Below are positions 7,146-14,492 of a DNA stretch of 19,723 nt, piece by piece. Source of the DNA: an uncultured Bacteroidales bacterium (GTDB taxonomy: Bacteria; Bacteroidota; Bacteroidia; Bacteroidales; UBA3663); contig CAJOOX010000155.1 of assembly GCA_905236195.1 (NCBI GenBank), positions 1-19,723 of the forward strand, read 5' to 3'. How positions within the stretch are numbered: the first letter of the stretch is position 1; every line of letters starts with the position of its first letter. The notes below the pieces were generated by a model. It did no database searches and was not told the DNA's origin. It saw nothing but the letters and a program-made list of their open reading frames with translations. Both the position numbers and the translations under genes were made by a program.

Positions 7146-10100
7146 ATGAACCGAAAGATTATCCAGGCATCAGTCATTGGTCTGATTCTTCTATTGGTTG
7201 TCCCGGTGACCGCCGCTTCGCAGCCCATCCTCAAATACAACGAATTCAAGAGCGGCGAGGAGATGGACCACAGTCGCGTAGCATGTTATGCACAAGATGA
7301 ACACGGCATTCTGTGGTTGGGCACCTGGATTGGACTCTGCCGTTATGACGGGCAGACCTTCCAGTTCTTCCGAGCCGGTGATTCCGACAACCAGGCGCAA
7401 GCGCCCCACCGCATCATTGAGATGTCTATCGACAACGAAGGGCATATATGGTGCGTTTCCAACGATCTGAAACTTTTCCGGTTCAACCGTCAGACCTCAC
7501 GCTACACGCCCCTGTTTCCCCTCCCCGACCCCAACAAAGCCATTCCGGTTGAAGAAGTACGTAATGGTTCACGTTCCATCTATTGCCTCGCCCGCAATCA
7601 GGCCACCTGGGTCGTTATGCGCGACGGTTCACTGATACGTTTTGAAAACAGCAATCCCCGCAGCTACCAGACCTTCCCCGTCGAATACGGTGCCTCACAG
7701 GTCATTTACGAAATCTCCGAAGACGAGCAGGGCCGCGAATGGATTCTCTCCGACCACGGTGTAACCATCCGGGGCGGCACCACCATGACCGACTATCCCT
7801 TCAATAAGATCACCCAGATTGACGGCAAGATTTTCCTGTCGTCAGGGAGCGGATATCTGGCTGAATACAAAGAAGAAAAGCTTCAGTTTGTCAACCTTCC
7901 GAAATCGGTCAAAAGCATCACTAGAGCCCGCTCGTTGGGCAATCATCAGATTGCACTCTGCACGACCTCCGGACTGGTCCTGTTCAACACACAGAACGAC
8001 AGTCTCCGCATCATCGACCGGACAGAAAACGGAGAGCTGCTCGACCACGTAACCTATGCCGGCCGCGATTCTCAAGGAAGAATCTGGGTCTATTCCGCCC
8101 GCACCGACGACCTCTTTCTCGTTGATAACACGGCAGCGAAAGCCCGGCGTATCCCCATTCCGGAGGGCCGCAAAGTGGAAGACCGACTGCATCTGGTCAT
8201 CGAAGATGCTGCCGACAATATCTGGGTAAAACCTTACCACAGCGACCTCTGCTGGTGGGATGAAGGCCGGCAACGGCTTCGTCCCTACACCGAGGCCACC
8301 GTCAATGGTAAAGAGATTCCGATTCTGTCCTACAACTTCTTCTTTTTCGACCACCAGAAGAACCTTTGGATATCCAGCGGCACCAAGATGTTCCGGCTCA
8401 CTTTCCAAAAACGGCAGTTCGAATTCCGCAACGAACCTGAGGTCGAGGAAGTACGGGCGCTCCTGACCTGCGACTCCACCCGAATTCTCTATGGCGACAA
8501 GCACAAGGGACAACTCTGCCGCACAAACATCGGAGCTCCCAAGGGCCGTCAGCTCCCGTCAGGAGAATATGAACGCGAATACCTCACGCCGCAGGGACAA
8601 TGGAGCAGCACACCGGCCTTTCTCTCCGAAAAGGGTATCTACTGCATGCTGCGCGACTCGCGCGACATCGTATGGGTGGGCACGCGCGGCGACGGGCTCT
8701 ATCGTCTGGAACCCAAGGATAACGGGTATGATATCCGTCATTTCATCCACAACGACGGGCAGACCTTCTCACTCAGCAACAACGACATCTATGATATTTA
8801 CGAGGACGAACGCCGTCACATCTGGATTGCCACCTTCGGCGGCGGCATCAACCTCGTCGACCGCAGATACGGCGATATCCGGTTCATCAATTTCAACAAC
8901 ATCCTCCAAAACTATCCCACCGATGACTTCCGTTTTGTACGCTGTATTACGGGAGACGGGCGGGGAACGCTGCTAGCCGGCACAAGTGCGGGGCTGGTCA
9001 ACTTCACCTCCCGGTATCAGCGTCCCGCCGAGATAGTCTTCCACCGGCAGCGCCACAGTCCCGGACAATCGGATTGTCTGCCGAACAATGTGGTCATGTC
9101 CGTCCTTTGGGCAGAATGCGAAGGGGACTCAGCCTTCTACGTGGGGACTTACGGACAGGGCATCAGCCGCATTCTCAACGATACGGCTACCGGCGGAACG
9201 CTCCACTTTAATACCTATTTAAATAGAGACTGTCCGGCGGGCGACGTGACGCTCTCTGCCCAAACGGATCGTCACGGACGCGTATGGACGGTTGCCGAAC
9301 CCGGCATTTCGTGTTTCGACCCGGCATCCGGCCGTTTCTCCTACTATGACCAGACCGATTTCGACCACTATTATGTACTGGGCGAAGCACGTCCGTTAAT
9401 CATGCCTGGGGGAGAGATGGTTGTAGGCGCCAAGGAAGGATTTATGGTATTCAACACAGAGACTCTTCACAAGTCAGACTTCACCCCCGAGATTGTCTTT
9501 ACTGGAGTCAAATACCCAGGCGACAACACAAACAGAATCCTCTTCAACGACCTCGACACACTTCGTCTCGACGCCGACCACCGCAGCGTCAACATCCAGT
9601 TTGCCGCGCTTGATTTTCGGCCCTCCCGTCTGATGCGTTATGCCTACAAGATGGACGAAATCGATGCCGACTGGACCTACACGACCACGCCCGCTGTCAA
9701 TTATGTCAATCTGCCGGCAGGCGACTTCAACCTGCTTGTACGGTCCACCAACTCCGACGGCGTATGGTGTGACAACACACGGACACTCACTATCAAAGTC
9801 ATCCCCACCTTCTGGGAAACGCCCTGGGCCTACCTCGTCTATCTGCTTGCCATCGCTGCACTGATTGCCTTGGCTGTCTTCATTTACAACTACATTTATC
9901 GCCTGCGGCAAAGCGTATATATCGAGAAAGAAATGGCCGCAGTGAAGGTCAATTTCTTCACGGACATCAGTCACGAACTGCGTACGCCCCTCACCCTCAT
10001 CGACGGCCCCATCGGCAACGTTCTGGCTCAGGAGCCCCTTTCGAAACAGGCCCGTTCGCACTTGGAACTGGCCCGCAAAAACACCTCGCGCATGCTGGAT

Positions 10101-11576
10101 CTGGTTAACCAGATTCTCGACTTCCGCAAGGTACAGACAGGGCACGTGCGGCTCACACTCCGACAGCACAACATTCTCGAAATCATCACACGGGTCAAGA
10201 ACTATTTCAACGACATGGCCGCCGAGAAGCACATCGACTACAAATTGGAGGCCGACCTTCCGTCTGGAGCGTTATACTGGCTCGATGCGGACAAAGTGGA
10301 GAAAATTTTCTACAACCTGCTCTCCAATGCCTTCAAATACACTGAGGCAGAGAAAGCCATTACAATCAGTCTGACCGAACAGAGCGGCAAACTCACCCTC
10401 TCGGTCAAAGACCAGGGCCGCGGCATAGAGGCTTCCAAACTGGGCACGATCTTCGACCGTTTCGTTTCTCTGGGCACGCCCGGCGACATGCAGCCGTCCT
10501 CCGGCATCGGCCTCAACCTGGTCAAGGAACTGGTGCAGCTCCATCATGGCGAAATCCGGGTCGAGAGTCAGTTGGGCGAAGGTTCAACATTTTTCGTCAA
10601 CCTGCCCGCCTCACGCGAGGCATATCAGGGCGATCCGCTCGTCGATTTTATGGTGGAGGACAGTGCCGCCGATAGCAAAACTGCCGGCAACAGGCTTCAG
10701 TCCGACACGGACGTGAATCCGTATAATCCAGGCAAAAAGACCGCACGTCCCGTCACGATACTTGTGGTTGAGGACAATGCAGAACTGCGTCAGTTCATCG
10801 TCTCCATCCTCTCGCCCGATTACCGCATCCGGGAGGCTGAAAACGGGAAAGATGCACTAGTCATTGCCCGGAGTGAGGAAATCAGCTTCATCCTCACCGA
10901 TGTCATGATGCCTGTGATGGACGGCATGGAAATGATCCGACAAATCAAGTCCGACCCGCTGATCTGCCACATTCCCATTGTGGTTCTGTCCGCCAAGTCG
11001 TCGCTTGACGACCGTATTGAGGGACTTGAGAACGGTATTGACGACTACCTGACCAAACCGTTCTCAGCCTCCTACCTCAAAGCACGCATCGCCAACCTGA
11101 TTCACCAGCGCGAACTGCTTCAGCAGTCGTTCTTTGCCGGTATGCTCAACGAGAAATCCGCCGTAAACAACGACGGCGAAAACGCAGAAACTGCTGTCAT
11201 ACAGGAGTCTCCCGGCATTACGGCGCCACAACTAGTTGAATATGATAAGGAATTTGTCAAGTCACTGATGTCCTATTTCAACGAGCACATGTCAGAACCG
11301 GAACTTTCGGTTGGCGACCTTGCGTCTGCCGTCAACATGAGCCGGACCTCATTCTACCGCAAGCTGAAGTCCGTGCTCGGTCTCACCCCCGTCGATTTCA
11401 TCCGACAGGTACGAATCCGCAGGGCCGTTCAGATGATAAATGAAGGCAACGATTCCCTGTCGGGCATAGCCTACTCGGTGGGCTTCTCCGACCCCAAATA
11501 CTTCTCGAAGTGCTTCAAAAAAGACATGGGTATGCCCCCTGCAGAGTACAAAGTCAAAGCACAGAAAATGATGTAA
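7146..11576 (+). CDS. Hybrid two-component system sensor kinase / response regulator (HTCS, AraC output)
   Basis: This 1476-residue one-protein signalling system spans the inner membrane. A signal/anchor segment (about 8-24) precedes a periplasmic sensor of beta-propeller repeats with the recurring signature D-x-x-G-x-(I/L)-W (DEHGILWLGT, DNEGHIWCV, DSQGRIWVY, DERRHIWIAT). A Y_Y_Y domain (about 803-888) and a transmembrane helix (about 896-918) follow. In the cytoplasm come a kinase with phosphoacceptor His943 in ISHELRTP, an ATPase domain to about 1153, a receiver domain (about 1203-1318) with Asp1252 in LTDVMMP, and an AraC-type DNA-binding domain (about 1366-1471). All signalling residues are intact. 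Relatives usually sense a glycan fragment and control a polysaccharide utilisation locus; no SusC/SusD or glycosidase gene is in this window. The divergent esterase is the nearest candidate target. Confidence 0.96.
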   Translation: MNRKIIQASVIGLILLLVVPVTAASQPILKYNEFKSGEEMDHSRVACYAQDEHGILWLGTWIGLCRYDGQTFQFFRAGDSDNQAQAPHRIIEMSIDNEGHIWCVSNDLKLFRFNRQTSRYTPLFPLPDPNKAIPVEEVRNGSRSIYCLARNQATWVVMRDGSLIRFENSNPRSYQTFPVEYGASQVIYEISEDEQGREWILSDHGVTIRGGTTMTDYPFNKITQIDGKIFLSSGSGYLAEYKEEKLQFVNLPKSVKSITRARSLGNHQIALCTTSGLVLFNTQNDSLRIIDRTENGELLDHVTYAGRDSQGRIWVYSARTDDLFLVDNTAAKARRIPIPEGRKVEDRLHLVIEDAADNIWVKPYHSDLCWWDEGRQRLRPYTEATVNGKEIPILSYNFFFFDHQKNLWISSGTKMFRLTFQKRQFEFRNEPEVEEVRALLTCDSTRILYGDKHKGQLCRTNIGAPKGRQLPSGEYEREYLTPQGQWSSTPAFLSEKGIYCMLRDSRDIVWVGTRGDGLYRLEPKDNGYDIRHFIHNDGQTFSLSNNDIYDIYEDERRHIWIATFGGGINLVDRRYGDIRFINFNNILQNYPTDDFRFVRCITGDGRGTLLAGTSAGLVNFTSRYQRPAEIVFHRQRHSPGQSDCLPNNVVMSVLWAECEGDSAFYVGTYGQGISRILNDTATGGTLHFNTYLNRDCPAGDVTLSAQTDRHGRVWTVAEPGISCFDPASGRFSYYDQTDFDHYYVLGEARPLIMPGGEMVVGAKEGFMVFNTETLHKSDFTPEIVFTGVKYPGDNTNRILFNDLDTLRLDADHRSVNIQFAALDFRPSRLMRYAYKMDEIDADWTYTTTPAVNYVNLPAGDFNLLVRSTNSDGVWCDNTRTLTIKVIPTFWETPWAYLVYLLAIAALIALAVFIYNYIYRLRQSVYIEKEMAAVKVNFFTDISHELRTPLTLIDGPIGNVLAQEPLSKQARSHLELARKNTSRMLDLVNQILDFRKVQTGHVRLTLRQHNILEIITRVKNYFNDMAAEKHIDYKLEADLPSGALYWLDADKVEKIFYNLLSNAFKYTEAEKAITISLTEQSGKLTLSVKDQGRGIEASKLGTIFDRFVSLGTPGDMQPSSGIGLNLVKELVQLHHGEIRVESQLGEGSTFFVNLPASREAYQGDPLVDFMVEDSAADSKTAGNRLQSDTDVNPYNPGKKTARPVTILVVEDNAELRQFIVSILSPDYRIREAENGKDALVIARSEEISFILTDVMMPVMDGMEMIRQIKSDPLICHIPIVVLSAKSSLDDRIEGLENGIDDYLTKPFSASYLKARIANLIHQRELLQQSFFAGMLNEKSAVNNDGENAETAVIQESPGITAPQLVEYDKEFVKSLMSYFNEHMSEPELSVGDLASAVNMSRTSFYRKLKSVLGLTPVDFIRQVRIRRAVQMINEGNDSLSGIAYSVGFSDPKYFSKCFKKDMGMPPAEYKVKAQKMM

Positions 11577-11579
11577 AAT

Positions 11580-11591
11580 AATTTTTCCACC
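11580..11591 (-). promoter_or_regulatory. Inverted copy of the GGTGGAAA motif just after the regulator gene
   Basis: Reading the minus strand, GGTGGAAAAATT lies 3 bp past the regulator's stop codon. It differs by one base from the 12-bp repeat found twice in the regulator's promoter. It may be a regulator binding site or a coincidence in AT-rich sequence. Confidence 0.35.
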
Positions 11592-11726
11592 TTTACGACT
11601 GCCATATTTGGGGGATTTTTTGTGCATATTTTGTTAATTAAACGTTTCAAAAATCGTCGGTTTTGAAAAAAAATCGCGGCAAGATTGATTTTTACACCAA
11701 TTTTGTTAAAAAATACACCTCCTTTT

Positions 11727-11747
11727 GGTGGAAATATTCTATCTTTG
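11727..11747 (+). promoter_or_regulatory. Candidate promoter with a GGTGGAAA copy and a -7 box
   Basis: TATCTTTG (11740-11747) is a full -7 box match. No TTTG lies 19-21 bp upstream; instead GGTGGAAATATT (11727-11738), the fourth copy of the motif flanking the regulator gene, sits directly before the -7 box. This fits either an activated or a repressed promoter. It would drive the short unit ending in the terminator at 11799-11840. Confidence 0.5.
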
Positions 11748-11753
11748 CACTCG

Positions 11754-11840
11754 TAAATAATTTGTTTTCAGTAAATTCATGGTATATAAGCTGCATTAAG
11801 AGCAAAGTCTGAGTGATTCAGCCTTTGCTCTGATTTTTTT
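11754..11840 (+). ncRNA. Candidate small RNA (about 87 nt) downstream of the regulator
   Basis: The unit runs from a -7 box at 11740-11747 to a strong terminator at 11799-11840. Within it the only ATG frame is MVYKLH then stop (11779-11799), six codons ending at the base of the terminator stem. This could be a leader-peptide-like frame or chance. I do not recognise the RNA as a known family. The alternative is that the hairpin simply ends the regulator's own transcript, whose stop is 220 bp upstream. The start point is inferred from the -7 box, so it is approximate. Confidence 0.4.
11799..11840 (+). terminator. Intrinsic terminator, plus strand
   Basis: A 9-bp stem AGAGCAAAG/CTTTGCTCT (11799-11807 with 11823-11831), a 1x1 mismatch, then a 4-bp inner stem CTGA/TCAG and a 5-nt loop. 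GA and seven T (11834-11840) follow. It works only on the plus strand, where it can end either the candidate small RNA or the regulator transcript. Confidence 0.85.
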
Positions 11841-12235
11841 AAACGGATTATCACACACGCTTTTTCATCATCCCCATCATTCGATCCCGAAGGATTATCC
11901 CCTCGCGTTCTCAATAGACAACCGAAAATATTTCCTCCGCGCGCGCCGAAATTCTGTGACATCCGGATATTTCCGGCAAAGACAAGGAAATCTGTTGACC
12001 CTCTAAATCCCCCCCCCCTTAAAGGGGGACTAACCAAGCGACACTGACAATTTCCAATCGTAAAATAGTCAAATAGTCCAATATTTATACCCTTAACCCT
12101 TAACCAATTCATTATCCCGCCAATATCCCCTGTAATCACTCCCCCACGCCCCTTGAGCTGGTACCCGCCCCTTACGGGAGAGTCAGGAAGGGGCCGGGGT
12201 AAGGGGACTCGGGGAGTCCCAGCGGGGGAGGCCAA
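11841..12235. repeat. Degenerate GC-rich intergenic repeat region, no gene
   Basis: This stretch has no convincing gene. It holds a C10 run (12009-12018) that merges into a palindrome CCCCCTT-A-AAGGGGG (12014-12028), a double CCCTTAA (12090-12103), a double AAATAGTC, and alternating CCCC/GGGG blocks between 12140 and 12235. An open minus-strand frame over 11777-12235 translates these blocks into low-complexity runs such as SPPLRGGGFRG, which is typical of non-coding repeats in this phylum. I read it as decayed repeat sequence. Confidence 0.6.
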
Positions 12236-12302
12236 AAACAGTAACTCCGGCGCCTACTCCAGCAACTCCTGCGGCGATGACGACGACAACTACATGCTGT
12301 AA
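12231..12302 (+). pseudogene. Possible C-terminal remnant of a small Asn/Ser/Asp-rich protein
   Basis: One plus-strand frame reads AKNSNSGAYSSNSCGDDDD, then NYML and a stop. Nearly every codon ends in C, matching the codon bias of real genes here, unlike the repeat sequence before it. Ser/Asn-rich tails with acidic clusters occur on small Prevotella peptides of unknown function; I recall this only in general terms. Upstream the frame runs into the GC-rich repeat region with no plausible start, so if it was a gene its 5' part is lost or replaced. It could also be chance. Confidence 0.3.
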
Positions 12303-12429
12303 TATGGGGTTGAGGAGGATTTACCAATCCTCTCAGGCCCAACCTGAAAGGAGGGAGCGGGAATAGTTTTGAGTTTAGAGGTTAGAGACAGTTCTAAAGT
12401 TTGATGCCAATCCGGCTTGCCCTAAGACA
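12303..12429. other. Intergenic stretch with a small hairpin
   Basis: A 7-bp stem-loop GAGGATT-TACC-AATCCTC (12315-12332) follows the possible remnant frame. It has no T-run, so it is at best a weak terminator for either strand. I see nothing else between it and the end of the orphan gene at 12430. Confidence 0.4.
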
Positions 12430-12963
12430 TCACCAGACCAGCTTTCCCCTGTGGAAATAAACGATTGAGAGGCGATAGGGATTGACCCTGTCGGATGCCG
12501 CGCAGAGTGCATCGGTTTTCACTTGGTAATATTGGGCCTTTTTCAATATGACGAGCCGGTTTGCTGTCTCGCTAACCCAAAACTCGGATTGCGGATTGAC
12601 ATGCATGGAGGATTCTTCAAAACGGCTCACCAATGAAGGATTGTCATGCATAATTTCCAGAACCTCTTTCACGTCGCCCAAAGCGGGAATGGGATATCCG
12701 TAATAATAATCGCCTTCAAACAGCTCATCCTTTTTATCCACACAGAAAGGCTTTCCGCCCACCATCCTGATATACTCGGAAGCTACCCGGCCAAGCGCTT
12801 TGACCAAGATCCCGCGCTGATTCTTCGAATCTTCACGCACACAGATATAACGTGCCCCCGCGATGTGCTCATAAACCACACCGCCGGTTTTTTTCAACAG
12901 TCTCTTTTCGGTTGGCAGGGTGACCAGTTCCCCCAATTGCCAATTCTCAGTTTCTGTACTCAT
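12430..12963 (-). CDS. Orphan hypothetical protein, 177 residues
   Basis: I do not recognise a family. The product is soluble, with no signal peptide or membrane helix and mixed charge. Notable local patterns are GDYYYGYPIP (about residue 84) and a closing YRLSIVYFHRGKLVW strand-rich end. Codon use resembles the neighbours, so it looks like a real expressed gene. It is transcribed away from a promoter at 13020-13050 with a short leader of about 50 nt. It is flanked by repeat-rich DNA on one side and the DUF2851 gene on the other (168-bp gap), and does not appear to share their operon. The nine-G tract in its promoter suggests variable expression. Confidence 0.7.
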   Translation of the reverse strand: MSTETENWQLGELVTLPTEKRLLKKTGGVVYEHIAGARYICVREDSKNQRGILVKALGRVASEYIRMVGGKPFCVDKKDELFEGDYYYGYPIPALGDVKEVLEIMHDNPSLVSRFEESSMHVNPQSEFWVSETANRLVILKKAQYYQVKTDALCAASDRVNPYRLSIVYFHRGKLVW

Positions 12964-13019
12964 ACAGGAAATGACGAAATCCGTATCAATGTAAAGTGGC
13001 CATTTTTCTTATAATGCTG

Positions 13020-13050
13020 CAAATATACGATTTTTACCCCCCCCCAGAAA
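13020..13050 (-). promoter_or_regulatory. Promoter of the orphan gene with a G9 tract in its spacer
   Basis: On the minus strand, TTTC (13050-13047; one mismatch to TTTG) is followed by exactly 19 bp and TATATTTG (13027-13020). Nine of the 19 spacer bases are one uninterrupted G run (13045-13037). Gain or loss of one G by slippage would change the -33/-7 distance and so promoter strength. Confidence 0.65.
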
Positions 13051-13080
13051 TATTTTGTTGATTAATTTACAAATTTGAGA

Positions 13081-13096
13081 TTATTTAACTAAATAA
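13081..13096. repeat. AT-rich inverted repeat upstream of the orphan gene promoter
   Basis: TTATTTA-AC-TAAATAA is a perfect 7-bp inverted repeat lying about 30 bp upstream of the orphan gene's -33 element and 36 bp beyond the DUF2851 stop. It could be a regulator site, but such AT-rich palindromes also arise by chance. Confidence 0.35.
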
Positions 13097-13131
13097 CAGC
13101 CGGATTGCCACATCAACAACGCAAAAAAATG

Positions 13132-14448
13132 TCAGAGTCTGATTCTCTTCAGTAGCCAGCAGCCTATGCGACATCGCATACACTTGCGGAACTGGCAGTA
13201 GTTTTTATAGAGATGCAGCAGAGATTGTGATTCGAGGGCATTATTCACAGTCAGACCGGCCTGCCGCCAATATTCTACATAACGGTTGTTCTCAGCAGGC
13301 AGGTTCTCGAGCATCATCATGGCACGCTCCACCATCTCTTCGTTGCCCTTCCACTGTCCGTAGGCGAGTATGATGGGCACGGCAGCATTGATGGCCAGCG
13401 ACTGCCGGGTCGCAATACCCAGTCCGGAAGGCAGTCCAGCCCGGGTTTCAGAAGCCGGATTCACGGGTTCCAACTGAAAATGCTTGCGCCAATAGGGAGA
13501 AGGCGCCACCTTGAAGAGGTCCAGCAATGTGTTCACATCGGGAGCCTCAATCACTTCGTTCAAAAGGCGCGGATGTTGGCAAAGCAGTGCCGCCAACATC
13601 GCCATACGGCTCTGCGGATTGGCCTGGGGCCGTGTAAGCGAGAATTTCCACGCCAACGCCGGCAATGGGGTTAAAGAGAACTTCGCCTTGAGAAAGGTAT
13701 ATTCCTGTTGCAACTGGCGGTAATAGTCTGAACCCGCTGCGGTTAGAGAATCTGCAGGAGCCGGCGCATTAAGCCATCCTCCCTGTCCCAGGAGCAAAGC
13801 CTCGACTTGGAGCGGATTATCCAAATGATGGGCAATGTGGCTGTAAGGCAACGACCTGGCGAGTCTTTCACACGCATCGCTGTTTGTCCCGGTACCGAAA
13901 GAGCGGCAGAGGATGACCCAGAAGGCCTCCGGCCAGGATTCGAGGCGGTCTTCAATCAGGTCACGAACCCGTTTCACCTTGTCCAGCATACGCTGCACAG
14001 CAAGCGACGTCTCCCAGTCGCGGAGCACAACAGCAGGCAGGGAAAGCAGATCCCGGCCACAGGAAATAGTCTCCAGAGATCCTCCGCCGGACGTCAGTTC
14101 ACGGTATTTGTCGATGATGGGCTGGGGAATGGTCATCACTACCGTACGCAACTGTTGCTGACGGCTGTCCATGACCGGCGCATCGTCCTCAAGCACCACG
14201 TGGAGAATCACGCTGTCGTAGGCAGCGTCGCGATCATGATGATGACGATACCAGTCGCTGGCCTTGACATGCATTTCCACATTACCGGCCCACAAGGTAC
14301 CGTCGATGCGCACCTTGGCATTAAAGAAATCGGGGCCTGTCTCCAGGTTTCTCAAACCCGGGTTGACAACTTCTATCTCGCTGCCGTCCGAGGCACGCAG
14401 CGTTCCGAAGAGACGCTGCTGCCAGACGTAATACATAAGGGATTCCAT
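13132..14448 (-). CDS. DUF2851 family protein
   Basis: This 438-residue cytosolic protein has no known function. The N-terminal block carries the family signature: NPGLRNLETGPDFFNAK (29-45), GNVEMHVKASDW (55-66) and a His-rich HHHDRDAAY. Asp40, Glu58, His60 and Lys62 are spaced in a way that recalls PD-(D/E)XK nuclease folds, but that is my inference and unproven. The C-terminus has a four-cysteine cluster (Cys418, Cys423, Cys426, Cys430), possibly binding a metal or iron-sulfur cluster. It is probably the last gene of the bamD operon, 44 bp after the DUF4954 gene. Length is normal for the family and nothing is broken. Confidence 0.88.
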   Translation of the reverse strand: MESLMYYVWQQRLFGTLRASDGSEIEVVNPGLRNLETGPDFFNAKVRIDGTLWAGNVEMHVKASDWYRHHHDRDAAYDSVILHVVLEDDAPVMDSRQQQLRTVVMTIPQPIIDKYRELTSGGGSLETISCGRDLLSLPAVVLRDWETSLAVQRMLDKVKRVRDLIEDRLESWPEAFWVILCRSFGTGTNSDACERLARSLPYSHIAHHLDNPLQVEALLLGQGGWLNAPAPADSLTAAGSDYYRQLQQEYTFLKAKFSLTPLPALAWKFSLTRPQANPQSRMAMLAALLCQHPRLLNEVIEAPDVNTLLDLFKVAPSPYWRKHFQLEPVNPASETRAGLPSGLGIATRQSLAINAAVPIILAYGQWKGNEEMVERAMMMLENLPAENNRYVEYWRQAGLTVNNALESQSLLHLYKNYCQFRKCMRCRIGCWLLKRIRL

Positions 14449-14492
14449 AGAAAAGAAAAGGGATTCGGTTAAAAGGAGGATGAGCCCGGAGG

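Noticed and set aside
7842..8513. 223-residue minus-strand open frame inside the regulator gene
   Set aside because: It is antisense to the beta-propeller sensor domain and has no supporting signals.
11777..12235. 152-residue minus-strand open frame
   Set aside because: It translates GC-rich palindromic blocks and the C10 run into low-complexity Pro/Arg/Gly stretches. It has no family signature or typical codon bias, and it overlaps the plus-strand terminator.
11990..12235. Possible CRISPR array or mobile element end in the repeat region
   Set aside because: The repeats are short, irregular palindromes and homopolymers without regular spacers, and no transposase or terminal inverted repeat pair is visible.
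12312..12335. Stem-loop as a terminator
   Set aside because: The 7-bp stem has no T tract on either side, so I recorded it only as a hairpin.
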